A stretch of DNA of 64,000 nt. Source: Topomyia yanbarensis (taxonomy: Eukaryota; Arthropoda; Insecta; Diptera; Culicidae). The notes beneath the pieces were generated by a model, which was not told the DNA's origin, did not search any database, and worked only from the letters and a program-made list of their open reading frames with translations. Below are positions 1 to 10,311 of this stretch, in pieces; within the stretch, counting starts at the first letter, position 1, and each line of letters begins with the position of its first letter. The translations under genes and the position numbers were made by a program. The stretch spans positions 40,843,524 through 40,907,523 of the forward strand of contig NC_080670.1 of the NCBI RefSeq assembly GCF_030247195.1. The letters run 5' to 3'.

Positions 1-195
1 CACCTAAAAGGACCTTTGAAACCCTTCAAGATCCGCACAAATTTCGATGCATATCGACTATAGCGTCGTGTTTCACATTCGTTTGCCTATACCAACATAA
101 TTACACAACAATTGAATGCCTGACGTTCGAAAGGGGGCAACCCACATTTTTTCCCAAATTGACTTTTTTGCAGTCTGTCTTTTAGACATTCTAAA
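1..195. other. unassigned intronic sequence
   Basis: No ORF, RNA gene or repeat was recognised here. It lies 3' of the poly-A tail of the ORF1-only element that follows. Confidence 0.4.
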
Positions 196-219
196 ATTTT
201 TTTTAATTCGTTTATTTGG

Positions 220-252
220 CACGGCTGAAGGCGTTAGCTTCACGGAGCCGTG
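220..252 (-). other. 3'-terminal stem-loop of ORF1-only element
   Basis: On the minus strand a 7-bp perfect stem, CACGGCT with AGCCGTG, closes a loop that contains AAGCTAACGC. It is followed by AAATAAACGAATT and the A tail. The same loop and flank with different stem bases occur in the I-clade copies (see 5013-5037, 27941-27968, 30760-30786 and 44738-44764). It is probably the reverse-transcriptase recognition end. Confidence 0.65.
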
Positions 253-479
253 GGTCTTTTATACATTTACATGATGTAAACAATAAAAATAACAATTAAT
301 TCTAAGATCGATCCCGTACGCGCGACTTGCCATTGCGTGCGGAGATCCTTTATGTGTCGGAGAAATCCTTGCATTCACGTCAACTATATCAAGAGGGTCA
401 TTTGTATCTTTGTCGTCTTCGCACATGTCCGGGTAATCATCAGGGTTGCTGCCTTGATGTTCGCGATCAGGTGTTGTTC

Positions 480-1355
480 CTAACTTCTTTCCCTTGCTTC
501 GTCATTGCTAGTAGCTCCCTCGTTGCTATAATTAGCTGTTGAGTTTGTGGTACTTGACGCGGCTTTCGCAGATGTCATTATTACTTGAACAGCAGCCACA
601 AATTTGGCAACCGTTTGTGGCTCAGGGAATGATATTGGAGACTGAGTGTTGGTATTTCTTTCTGTAGATGAGCTTTTCTTAGCGGTTTCTGGGCAGGGTT
701 GTCCGTAATGTGCCGTTTGTTCACAGAACTGGCACGTGTTAGTTTGTCCTTGATATGTACATAGAGTTCGCTGTATAATGGTATCACCCCCTTCTGTTGT
801 GTATTGCAGGGTAAGGTAGGAGGGAATGGGTTGGTCTACCCGCATTCTCACCACAAAAACACAATTTGAAATACCTGGAAAGTGGTTCCTCCACGTATCC
901 TCCGTGATTGATTCCACTTCTTCGAAATACGACATGAATCTTTTAATGGCCACTTTGCAAGTACGTGGTGCCAAATCATGTAATTTAACTTCCACGTTTC
1001 CATTATCCATATACACAGGGATCTTGATTTTTGCGGTGTCACAATTCAGAACGTGTTTCAAGTTGTTTTGCGAAATGAATCTTTTTGCCTGGGCGAATTT
1101 GTTGAACGTTATCAGCACCGCGTGTCTGACGTGCTCCAACTGAATGAAACTGAAGTCTAAAAACCGAAGCTGCATTTTTTCCTTCAGCAAATGTTCCACA
1201 TCACAAATACTTGGTCTTATGCGGAAAGACCGGAAGTCAATAGCCACCGTGTTAGCCCGAAGAATCATATTTTGTTGTCGAGACTCAGTCATCTTGGTAG
1301 AATAATAGTAACGGTTCCCTTTGTTCTTCAGACAAAGCACACAAGACAAAAGCAA
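480..1355 (-). CDS. LINE ORF1 (gag-like nucleic-acid-binding protein) with one zinc knuckle
   Basis: This 291-residue ORF is intact. The more likely start is the Met at residue 22 (MTESRQQ, about 1292), because the preceding residues look like read-through. The first ~190 residues carry a pattern typical of mosquito LINE ORF1 proteins: a fold rich in hydrophobic strands, then SITEDTW, then VRMR and IPSYLTL. They lead into one CCHC zinc knuckle, CQFCEQTAHYGQPC (C-x2-C-x4-H-x4-C), near residue 205. The tail is rich in Ser, Thr and Asn. ORF1 proteins of this kind bind element RNA and act as chaperones in the RNP; that role is known for the family and is not shown here. The copy at 43.6 kb shares the SxTEDTWRN-FPG stretch and the knuckle. 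Confidence 0.75.
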   Translation of the reverse strand: MLLSCVLCLKNKGNRYYYSTKMTESRQQNMILRANTVAIDFRSFRIRPSICDVEHLLKEKMQLRFLDFSFIQLEHVRHAVLITFNKFAQAKRFISQNNLKHVLNCDTAKIKIPVYMDNGNVEVKLHDLAPRTCKVAIKRFMSYFEEVESITEDTWRNHFPGISNCVFVVRMRVDQPIPSYLTLQYTTEGGDTIIQRTLCTYQGQTNTCQFCEQTAHYGQPCPETAKKSSSTERNTNTQSPISFPEPQTVAKFVAAVQVIMTSAKAASSTTNSTANYSNEGATSNDEARERS

Positions 1356-1440
1356 CTGCTTGCGCTGGGTTGGGTAGCAGCAGAGAGAACACTGGTATTG
1401 TGACTGATGCCTTTGGTGGTTGAGAATAGACTGACATTAT

Positions 1441-2130
1441 AAATTATGTCCTAACATTCTGCTTATCTATTCGTAATAAACCTGTTTGATTCTCTCTCTC
1501 GAAACGAGGTGCACATGAAATTGCTAGTATGTCCGTCATGTTAAGAAAGGTTTTCACTTACAGTTAATGCTTATTTTGGGCCTCTCAAAATTATTTCGTC
1601 GCGAACACAATCGATACCTTTCCGGTTGTAATTTCAGTTTGTTTACTTTTTTTAATTACTTTCTTCAAGATTATTTCGTGATTTTCGTTTTGCTTGTTTG
1701 TCTTTTCTATGACTAAAATTTGAATGAAGTACATTGCTAGACATTTTCTTGCCATTTGTTGTAATGATATTCCCAAAACGTATTGTTAGGCCTCGCTCCT
1801 AAAATTTTGAATCGCGGAGTGCGCGAGTTCTACGCACAATTTTGAGTGCTCGAGTTCCAGTACGATTTTAATCGAATACCTATCCCTATTCTCAATATTC
1901 AGTGACACTTGTGGAGTGCACAGTAGTATATACGGCATCTAGTGATAACATATGTCGGACTAACATTCCGTCTTTTTCCAGTTGTGATCTACGTATGGGC
2001 ATGGCCAGCGCCGGTATTAATCAATAAACAACTTTATATTACCAGGAGCTGTATATCGAATGCTGATTTGTTACCTTCAGGCTTTATCATCTATTGATTC
2101 TCTGTGCAATATCAGCTAGTCCCAATGTCT
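1441..2130. other. unassigned intronic sequence
   Basis: AT-rich sequence with no convincing ORF, RNA gene or terminal repeat. Confidence 0.35.
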
Positions 2131-2642
2131 AACACAGTTGCAACCCAATCAAACGTTGAAAAACCATTTTCAATATGGTTCGTTCAACAATAGATTAACC
2201 ATTGCCTAGTATAATATCGAACATAAACAGTGTCGTTTTTCCATGTTCGACCATACAAACAACAGGTCGTTAAGAATAGTCACCATACCAAAATATGCTG
2301 TTTTCCATATACATTTTGGCAACATTCCATACAAGAACCATACAGATTACGGTGGCATGCATATTTTAGGTCTAGCGATGGATAAAATATTAGCTGGAGA
2401 AAAAAATCTCTTCCTCTTCAACATTTCAATTCTATCGATTGATGAAATTTTATCTTGTTATACACTAAATCGTCTGAAGAGAGCTTCGTTGAGAGCAACT
2501 GGACTGTCGCTTTATCCAACTGAGCTAGCGCCGTAATAGGTATTGAACAGCGATGATTTTTGATCATATTAATCTACAGGTTTTTGGAGCAGCGTAAACA
2601 GATGTACGCATAACAAAGCCCACCAAATCAGTACAACCGCTG
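2131..2642 (+). repeat. dispersed repeat X, left part (split by foldback)
   Basis: This matches, in reverse complement, 60980-61492. Shared landmarks are AACGTTGAAAAACCATTTTC, the stretch around ATAGATTAACCATTGCCTAG and the stretch around ATCGATTGATGAAATTTTA. The 61-kb copy is uninterrupted. Here the sequence breaks at about 2600-2642, where the foldback begins, and resumes at 11040. I see no conserved coding frame, so this is probably a non-autonomous element or an old duplication. Confidence 0.65.
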
Positions 2643-3621
2643 CACAGTGGGGCGAAACTGAAAAAAGACGGTCAAAAGTCTTTCCTGAGTTTCACAGATG
2701 TTTTCATGCTTTTATGTCTTCAGGAAAGTTTCCTAGGACTACATCCCACATCTTTTAGGATAAGCACCTTAATTTTTCTTAAGGTGCAAGTGTAACCTAA
2801 AAAAAATTTTTTTTTAGCTCGGCAACCAAAAATTTTTTTTTGCGCGGAATCTTGTAGAGCAATTTATTTTGAACAACTTTGAAGAACATGTCTGCCATCT
2901 ATATATTTTTCCTTAAGAGATATGTACGTTGCACCTTAAAATCAATTTTTCAACTTTCTCTTCTACAACTTAATTTTTTCTACATTTGTATATTCTAGAA
3001 AGTTTTAGACACCGTCAAAACACACAACTTTTCTGAAGACTCCAATGATGTATAACATGTGTATCGGGATTTAAATCGATTTTTCTTTAAAAAATACTCT
3101 TTTTCATTACAAAATTTCTCAAAATTGTGAAACTTTGTGAACCAAAACTCAGCATGATTAGATTCGTCATGTTATGTAGTATTTGTAGGCGAAGTATAAT
3201 AATCCGTACTTTTCGGGTTTTTTAGTTTTCTTACATTTTTATACTGTATAATGTATGGATATTTCGCAGTGTCTATAGAGCGGGCGTTAGTAAATCAACA
3301 CGTAATAATACAGAATACTACACTCAAGGCAAAATATATCTTCTAGTATCAACAATCAACATGTAAAAACAATGAAAGTGTATGAAGCACTTATTATACA
3401 TTAGAAGTATTTTATATTGAACTAGCCAATACCCGCCGCGTGTTGCTGTGACTTTCAACGAAATAGGAGTAAACACAATTTGTTCCGAAGCGCCATGGCA
3501 GATAATCCCCAACCAATAGCACACAAACACGCTCCATAACAAATATCTACTACGTATAAATTTTTAGGGCAATCGGTTAAGCCTTTTGGGAGTCCATAAA
3601 TCACATACATACAAACATTGA

Positions 3622-3976
<355 letters not shown>

Positions 3977-4966
3977 GAAGATGCCTAAAACGATTAATCT
4001 TGGAAAGATTACATAATTTTGGTATTATCCCTCTCATTCTTCGTTCCAGTTACTCAAACATCCACATAACGCAAGCTCTGAGAGTGATTCAGAATGATAT
4101 TTGCTTTGATGTGTGTTTTCTTTTATTTTCAATAATTCACAATAAAATATTCATATTACTAATGCAATAAATAATTGGATTACTGTTAAGCGTGTAATGT
4201 TCCCGCGTAAAAAGCAATTTGGTCGTCCTTCTAATGTATAATTAGTGCTTCATACACTTTCATTGTTTTTACATGTTGATTGTTGATAACAGAAGAAATA
4301 TTTTTCATTGAGTTTAGTATTCTGTATTATGACGTGCTGATTTACTAACGCCCGCTCTATAGATACTGTGAAATATCCATGCATTATACAGTATAAAAAT
4401 GTAGGAAAACTAAAAAACCCGAAAAGTCCGGATTGTTATACTTCGCTTACATTTACTACATAACATGGCGAATTTAATCATGCTGAGTTTTGGTTCACAA
4501 AGTTTCACAATTTTGAGAAATTTTATAATGAAAAAGAGTATTTTTTAAAGAAAAATCGATTTATACCCCGATACACATGTCACACATCATTGGAGTCTTC
4601 AGAAAAGTTGTGTGTTTCGACGGTATCTAAAACTTTCTAGAATATACAAATGTAGAAAAAATTAAGTTGTAGAAGAGAATGTTGAAAAATTGATTTTAAG
4701 GTGCAACGTACATATCACTTAAGGAAAAATATATAGATGGCAAATATGTTCTTCAAAGTTGTTCAAAATAAATTGCTCTACAAGATTCCGCGCAAAAAAA
4801 TATTTTTGGTTGCCGAGCTAAAAAAAAATTTTTTTTAGGTGACACTTGCACCTTAAGAAAAATTAAGGTGCTTATCCTAAAAGATGTGGGATGTAGTCCT
4901 AGGAAACTTTCCTGAAGACATCAAATCATGAAAACATCTGTGAAACTCAGGAAACACTTTTGACCG

Positions 4967-4977
4967 TCTTTTTTCAG
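4967..4977. repeat. target-site duplication, 3' side of I element
   Basis: TCTTTTTTCAG here matches TCTTTTTTTCAG at 11013-11024, differing by one T in a T run. Both belong to the foldback end that was split by the insertion. Confidence 0.8.
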
Positions 4978-5012
4978 TTTTTTTTTTTTTTTTTCATACG
5001 TTTATTTGACAC

Positions 5013-5037
5013 GGCATTTGCAATAGCTTTTTACGCC
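5013..5037 (-). other. 3'-terminal stem-loop of the I element
   Basis: On the minus (RNA) strand GGCGU pairs with AUGCC, with one G-U wobble, around a loop containing AAGCTATTGC. It is followed by CAAATAAACGTATG and the A tail. This is a divergent but equivalent form of the hairpin at the ends of the other I-type and ORF1-only copies. Confidence 0.6.
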
Positions 5038-5300
5038 AGTTTCTTTTTTTACATAGCACGTTACAAAAATCCTTAAGACTAATTTTAACTATACTAGTAC
5101 TTTGTCTAAAACTAACACTGAAATCACTTTATTGTTTGCTTTTTTCCTTACATTGTTGTATTTCATACTGATCTAGTATTTTCGGGTGTATTTATTTACT
5201 TTTTTTTCTGTTATTGTCTAAATTTAAAAATTAAATATTCTAGGTTCTTTTAATTGGTGAATGATTAGCCTTGGATGAGAGTATGAGGAGATGAATTTAA

Positions 5301-8300
5301 TTAAATTTTGACAGACGCTGTTTTTAGAAAATGATAGATAAGTTCCATGTATAGAGGATCGCGATACGCCAGGATGTCTCTAACAGGAACATGGATTGGT
5401 CTTCCTCGGACTTGTAAAGAATCTACTAATTGTGATCTGGCTTCACGATATTCAGTACAGGACCAAACAACATGCTCAATGTCATGGTAACCTTCTCCAC
5501 AAGCACAATGATTACCCTCAGCGAGCCCAATACGACGGAGATGCGCATCTAAAGTATAATGATTGGACATGAGCCTAGACATCACACGGATGAAGTCCCG
5601 ACTTACATCCAATCCTTTGAACCATGCCTTCGTTGATACTTTAGGGGTAATTGAGTGTAGCCATCGTCCCATATCTCCATTGTCCCAAGATGTTTGCCAA
5701 CTAGCAAGTGTCCTCTGTCGAGAAGCGCTATAAAATTCATTGTAAGCGATGGGTCTTTCATATATTTCACCATCTAGTGCACCAATCTTGGCTAAATTAT
5801 CAGCTTTCTCATTGCCCGCAATAGAGCAATGGGCGGGGAGCCACACTAGGGTAAATTTATAACATTTTCTTGTCAGGTTACTCAGAGATTCTCGTATCTT
5901 CCCCAAAAAGAATGGATCGTGATTATCAATCCTCTTTGAGCGTAGAGCTGCAATTGTGCTGAGACTATCAGTGAGGATAAAGTAATGGTTCGGGGGTAAA
6001 GTATTAATTATTTGAAAACTATAGTGAACTGCTGCTAGTTCCGCTATATAAACAGAGGCGGGTTCTGCAAGTTTGAGAGAAATTGAAAAATTATTGTTGA
6101 AAATACCGAAACCAGTGGCCTCACTGATTCGTGACCCATCAGTGTAAAACATTTTAAGGCAGTCTATGTGTTGATATTTACTTGTGAATATTTTAGGGAT
6201 CTCCCGCGAGCGTAGATGATCCGGAATTCCACGAATCTCTGCTTGCATGGACGTGTCGAAGAATAAAGTGGATTCAGGAATATCTAGTATATTGACGTAT
6301 GTGGGAACATACCTAGCAGGCGTTATTTCTTGTGACATGTGATTGAAATACACTGTCATGAATCTGGTTTGGGGTTGAAGCTCGACAAGTCTTTCAAAAT
6401 TTTCAATTACCAGTGGGTTCATAACCTCACATCGAATAACTAAACGAGAAGAAAGATCCCAGAATCGGTCTTTTAAAGGAAGAACTCCCGCTAGTACTTC
6501 AAGACTCATCGTATGGGTCGACTGCATGCAACCTAAGGCAATTCGTAAACAGCGATACTGTATCCGTTCCAGTTTAATAATGTGAGTGTTCGCAGCTGAA
6601 CGGAAACAGATGCACCCATATTCCATTACTGAAAGTATTGTTGTTTGATACAATCTTATCATGTCACTTGGATGAGAACCCCACCATGATCCAGTTATTG
6701 TTCGCAGAAAATTTATCCTTTGTTGGCATTTCGTTATTAGATACCTAATGTGGCCTCCCCATGTGCCTTTAGAATCGAACCAAATTCCAAGGTATTTAAA
6801 AGTCAGGACTTGGGCTATCGTTCTACCAACCAACTGAAGCTGAAGCTGAGCTGGATCACGCTTCCTTGAAAAAACAACCAACTCTGTTTTCTCCGTAGAG
6901 AAATCGATGCCTAACTTCAAAGCCCAACTTGATAAATTATCCAAACTATCTTGCAGTGGTTGTTGTAAATTTAAGGCTTTTGGTCCTGTAACAGAAACCA
7001 CGCCATCATCTGCAAGTTGTCTTAGAGTGCATGGGCTGACAATACAATTATCAATATCATTCACGTAAAAATTGTAGAGAAGGGGGCTTAAACAAGAACC
7101 TTGTGGGAGGCCCATGTAACTTATTCTGAATGTTGCCAAATCGCCATATGAAAAATGCATGTGCTTTTCTGACAATAAGTTGTATAAATAATTATTTAAT
7201 ATTGGTGAAAGACCACATTGATGTAGTTTCTCTGAGAGAACATCAATGGAAACAGAGTCGAATGCTCCTTTTATGTCTAAGAACACAGACGCCATTTGTT
7301 CTTTTTTTGCATAAGCTAGTTGGATTTCTGACGAAAGTAGCGCCAGACAATCATTCGTTCCCTTTCCCCTCCGAAAACCAAACTGGGTATCTGATAGCAA
7401 GCCGTTCGCCTCAACCCAATTGTCGAGACGTCGTAGGATAATTTTTTCCAACAATTTCCTGATGCAGGATAACATTGCAATCGGTCGATACGAGTTATGA
7501 TCGGAGGCTGGTTTTCCCGGTTTTGGAATTGCGATAACTCTCACTTGTCTCCAGTCACGCGGAACAATATTCTGCTCAAGAAACTTGTTGAATAAATTCA
7601 ACAAGCGTCTTTTTGCTAGGTCAGGCAGATTCTTCACCAAGTTGAATTTAATTCTGTCTAGTCCCGGAGCATTATTGTTGCATGAGAGGAGTGCAATTGA
7701 GAATTCCATCATTGTCAAAGGCGAATCTATGAAATCGTTACTTGTGGGAGCATCGCGAGTGATTTTCTGCGCAGGAGCAGAATCGGGACAAATTTTCTTG
7801 GCAAAATTAAATATCCAACGATTCGAAAAATCTTCGCTTTCATTAGTCACGTTTCGATTCCTCATTCTTCTGGCTGTGTTCCAAAGAGTACTCATTGATG
7901 TTTCTCTTGACAAGCCATTAACGAAGTGTCTCCAATAACTAGATTTTTTGGCACGACGTATACTGTCGAATTTGTTTTGCAAAATGAAATAATTTTCAAA
8001 GTTCTCACGTATACCCCCTTTCTGTTTCATAATTTCTTTGTAGGCAACTTGTTTAGCTTCATATGCATCAGAGCACTCTTTGTCCCACCAAGGATTAGGG
8101 GGTCGTCTATTTATTGTCATTCCAGGATTGCATTTCGTTTGGGCTTGTTCTGCTGCTTCAATAATTAAACCCGCCAGGAATTCATATTCTTCGGTAGGGG
8201 GTAGCTCTTCTGTCGAAGCAAGAGAAGCGGAAATTAATGTTTCGTATGTTTTCCAATCAATATTTCGTGTTAAGTCATAAGGAACATTGATTGAATTCGT

Positions 8301-8993
8301 AAGGCCTAATTCACTGTTAATTGAAACAACGATTGGCAAATGATCGCTACCGTGAGGATCAGGTACAACCTTCCACGTGCAATCTAACCGAAGTGATGTC
8401 GAGCACAGAGATAGATCTAATGCACTTGGACGTGCAGGAGGTCTGGGGATGCGTGTTGTTTCGCCAGTATTTAAAACTGTCATATTAAATTCGTCACAAA
8501 CATTGTAAATCAAAGAGGATCGATTATCATTGTAGAGGGAACCCCACAATACTCCGTGCGAGTTGAAGTCTCCCAGTATCAGACGCGGAGCAGCCATGGA
8601 TTCCACTACCTCAAAAATTTGACGTTGTCCAATTTGAACTTTGGGAGGTATATATATAGAAGCGATAGACATGTCTTTGCCTTTAATGTTCGTTTGGACA
8701 GCTACAGCCTCAATGCCCGCAAACAAGGGGATGTTAATTCTATAGAAAGAATAGCACTTTTTAATTCCTAGAAGCACTCCTCCATACGGGGTGTCTCGGT
8801 CTAGGCGAATAATGTTGAAATCATTTAAGTTGAAATTGATGTTTGAGGTAAGCCATGTTTCACATAGAGCAAAAGCATCGCATTTTAAATTATGCAGTAA
8901 AATTTTTAAGGAATCAATTTTAGGTATGATACTTCTGCAATTCCACTGTAAAACAGTGATGGAATCTTTCATTGGAGGAGGTGAATTACCCAT
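5301..8993 (-). CDS. I-clade retrotransposon ORF2: AP endonuclease, reverse transcriptase, RNase H
   Basis: This encodes the polyprotein for target nicking and target-primed reverse transcription. I place the start at 8993 because ATGGGTAA overlaps the ORF1 stop; the frame is open 39 bases further upstream to an earlier Met at 9032. The endonuclease occupies about the first 240 residues (LQWNCRS, LCETWL, LGDFNSHG, GSDHLPIV). The reverse transcriptase lies at about 450-760 (QFGFRRGKGTND, FLDIKGAFDS, GLPQGSCLSPLLYNFYV, LADDGVVS, KYLGIWFD); the catalytic box is LADD, not the usual YADD or FADD. RNase H lies at about 930-1080, with DGS, AELAA, TDSLS and NEKAD giving the D-E-D-D set. A CACGEGYHDIEHVVWSC motif near the end probably binds zinc. 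No stop or frameshift is seen over about 1,230 residues. Confidence 0.93.
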   Translation of the reverse strand: MGNSPPPMKDSITVLQWNCRSIIPKIDSLKILLHNLKCDAFALCETWLTSNINFNLNDFNIIRLDRDTPYGGVLLGIKKCYSFYRINIPLFAGIEAVAVQTNIKGKDMSIASIYIPPKVQIGQRQIFEVVESMAAPRLILGDFNSHGVLWGSLYNDNRSSLIYNVCDEFNMTVLNTGETTRIPRPPARPSALDLSLCSTSLRLDCTWKVVPDPHGSDHLPIVVSINSELGLTNSINVPYDLTRNIDWKTYETLISASLASTEELPPTEEYEFLAGLIIEAAEQAQTKCNPGMTINRRPPNPWWDKECSDAYEAKQVAYKEIMKQKGGIRENFENYFILQNKFDSIRRAKKSSYWRHFVNGLSRETSMSTLWNTARRMRNRNVTNESEDFSNRWIFNFAKKICPDSAPAQKITRDAPTSNDFIDSPLTMMEFSIALLSCNNNAPGLDRIKFNLVKNLPDLAKRRLLNLFNKFLEQNIVPRDWRQVRVIAIPKPGKPASDHNSYRPIAMLSCIRKLLEKIILRRLDNWVEANGLLSDTQFGFRRGKGTNDCLALLSSEIQLAYAKKEQMASVFLDIKGAFDSVSIDVLSEKLHQCGLSPILNNYLYNLLSEKHMHFSYGDLATFRISYMGLPQGSCLSPLLYNFYVNDIDNCIVSPCTLRQLADDGVVSVTGPKALNLQQPLQDSLDNLSSWALKLGIDFSTEKTELVVFSRKRDPAQLQLQLVGRTIAQVLTFKYLGIWFDSKGTWGGHIRYLITKCQQRINFLRTITGSWWGSHPSDMIRLYQTTILSVMEYGCICFRSAANTHIIKLERIQYRCLRIALGCMQSTHTMSLEVLAGVLPLKDRFWDLSSRLVIRCEVMNPLVIENFERLVELQPQTRFMTVYFNHMSQEITPARYVPTYVNILDIPESTLFFDTSMQAEIRGIPDHLRSREIPKIFTSKYQHIDCLKMFYTDGSRISEATGFGIFNNNFSISLKLAEPASVYIAELAAVHYSFQIINTLPPNHYFILTDSLSTIAALRSKRIDNHDPFFLGKIRESLSNLTRKCYKFTLVWLPAHCSIAGNEKADNLAKIGALDGEIYERPIAYNEFYSASRQRTLASWQTSWDNGDMGRWLHSITPKVSTKAWFKGLDVSRDFIRVMSRLMSNHYTLDAHLRRIGLAEGNHCACGEGYHDIEHVVWSCTEYREARSQLVDSLQVRGRPIHVPVRDILAYRDPLYMELIYHFLKTASVKI
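8986..8993 (-). promoter_or_regulatory. ORF1 stop / ORF2 start overlap (ATGGGTAA)
   Basis: The ORF2 ATG begins five bases before the ORF1 TAA ends, in another frame. Such overlaps in other non-LTR elements (SART1, for example) allow ORF2 to be translated by reinitiation. Use of this start here is inferred. Confidence 0.6.
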
Positions 8994-10311
8994 TGAAAGA
9001 TACAATCGCTGCAAGGATGGGCCATTGAGCAATCAGCTGCTCTAAAAATGTTCTAATTGTTGGGAGGAAAGCTGAAAGTATACTCTTTAGTGGTTCAGAA
9101 ATATTGAATGCTTTAAAAATCCAATCAACAATTTCAGAAAATTTCAATAATCCTACCCCCGGCTGAGGCTCAGAGGAAGTCGAAATTTTATTATTTCCAG
9201 TAGTGGTGTTCTGTTTGGATTGTACGTTCCCAAAACCGGGCGGAATTGATTTCGGTTTTGAATCGGAATTTTTCGGTTTTGGGCGCAGTTTATCTATTGG
9301 TGGAGAAATTTTAAGGCCCTTGCTTGGCAGCTTGGGAAAAGAAGACTGTTTTCTTTTTCTGGAATTTCCGGGTAAAACAAATGATGTACCTTCGCACGCT
9401 CCGTCAGAGTCAGACTGTTCCGAAAATAGAGATGTGTAAGTGTTTTCTAAGAAGATGGGTTTAGGGGTAGCATTTTTCAACATTTCTGCATAGGAGCGCT
9501 TAGACCTCTCCTTCAAGGATCGTTTAATTTTATCCTCACGCAATTTATAAATGGGGCATGCAGGGACCTCATGTGAGTTTTCTCCGCACATTAAACATTT
9601 TTCTGAATTTTCATTACATGTATCCTCTTGATGAGAACCCCCACATTTGCCACACCGTGCCTTATTGGAACAGTAAGTGGCTGTGTGGCCAAGCTGTTTG
9701 CAATTAAGGCAATTCATTACACGAGGGATAAAAAGGCGAACAGGGAGACGAATCTTATCGATAATGACATAGTTGGGCAGCGCAGACCCAGCGAAAGTCA
9801 CTCGAAATGAGTCAGACAGTCGATAAACTTTTTTATCTCCTTCGTGTGATACTGAATGCAATTGCTTGCATTCAAGTATTTTTACGTCTTTAAGTATGGT
9901 GTCTTTGAAACGACCAACCCCATGCTTAACTAAGTCATCAACAGTCAAACTCGATTCTGTGATGACCCCATCAATTTCAATTTCCTTTGAAGGAATATAC
10001 GCTCTATACTCACGCGTAAAAAGCTCGCAAGAAGCAATTGCATTGGCTTGTTTGAAACTACCAACGACAATGCGTATTTTATCTTTATTGACTTTGACGA
10101 TCTCTTTTACATCCGAGAATCGCGAAGTCAAATCTTTAGAAATTTGAATAATATTTAGCGCCTTTACTTTACGCCTAATAAATACAATCCATGGTCCCGT
10201 TGACGACTCTGGGTAAATTTTAATTCTAGTCGGATTTACATTTTCAGCATAAGGCTTAGGGGGAGGGTCTGTTACTCGTTCTCCCATCTCTTCATCCATT
10301 TTACCTAGCAA
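8986..10311 (-). CDS. I-clade retrotransposon ORF1: gag-like RNA-binding protein with three CCHC knuckles
   Basis: This is an intact ORF of 441 residues. An N-terminal domain of about 190 residues (TGPWIVFIRRK, then KIRIVVGSFKQANAI, then VGRFKDTILKDVKILECK) precedes three zinc knuckles near residues 205-265: CLNCKQLGHTATYC, CGKCGGSHQEDTC and CLMCGENSHEVPAC. A basic, Ser/Pro-rich region follows. Proteins of this family coat element RNA and form the RNP; that role is known, not tested here. The stop codon overlaps the ORF2 start (ATGGGTAA), which suggests translation by termination-reinitiation. A decayed relative with the same layout lies at 39489-40322. Confidence 0.9.
   Translation of the reverse strand: MLGKMDEEMGERVTDPPPKPYAENVNPTRIKIYPESSTGPWIVFIRRKVKALNIIQISKDLTSRFSDVKEIVKVNKDKIRIVVGSFKQANAIASCELFTREYRAYIPSKEIEIDGVITESSLTVDDLVKHGVGRFKDTILKDVKILECKQLHSVSHEGDKKVYRLSDSFRVTFAGSALPNYVIIDKIRLPVRLFIPRVMNCLNCKQLGHTATYCSNKARCGKCGGSHQEDTCNENSEKCLMCGENSHEVPACPIYKLREDKIKRSLKERSKRSYAEMLKNATPKPIFLENTYTSLFSEQSDSDGACEGTSFVLPGNSRKRKQSSFPKLPSKGLKISPPIDKLRPKPKNSDSKPKSIPPGFGNVQSKQNTTTGNNKISTSSEPQPGVGLLKFSEIVDWIFKAFNISEPLKSILSAFLPTIRTFLEQLIAQWPILAAIVSFNG

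Larger units (their letters stand above)
196..1440 (-). mobile_element. ORF1-only LINE-like retroelement, copy 1
   Basis: On the minus strand this reads as an ORF for a zinc-knuckle ORF1 protein (1355 to 480), then a roughly 280-base 3' UTR, then a poly-A tail seen as a T run at 197-204. The UTR ends in a hairpin with the conserved loop AAGCTAACGC followed by AAATAAACGAATT. No endonuclease or reverse transcriptase lies between ORF1 and the tail. A second copy (43.6-44.8 kb) has the same layout, so the lack of ORF2 looks like a family property and not a local deletion. The 5' limit at about 1440 is approximate. The ORF1-only architecture resembles HAL1-type LINE derivatives, by analogy only. 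Confidence 0.7.

Noticed and set aside
9203..9439. Plus-strand ORFs across 7-10 kb as host genes
   Set aside because: They are antisense shadows of I-element ORF1 and ORF2.
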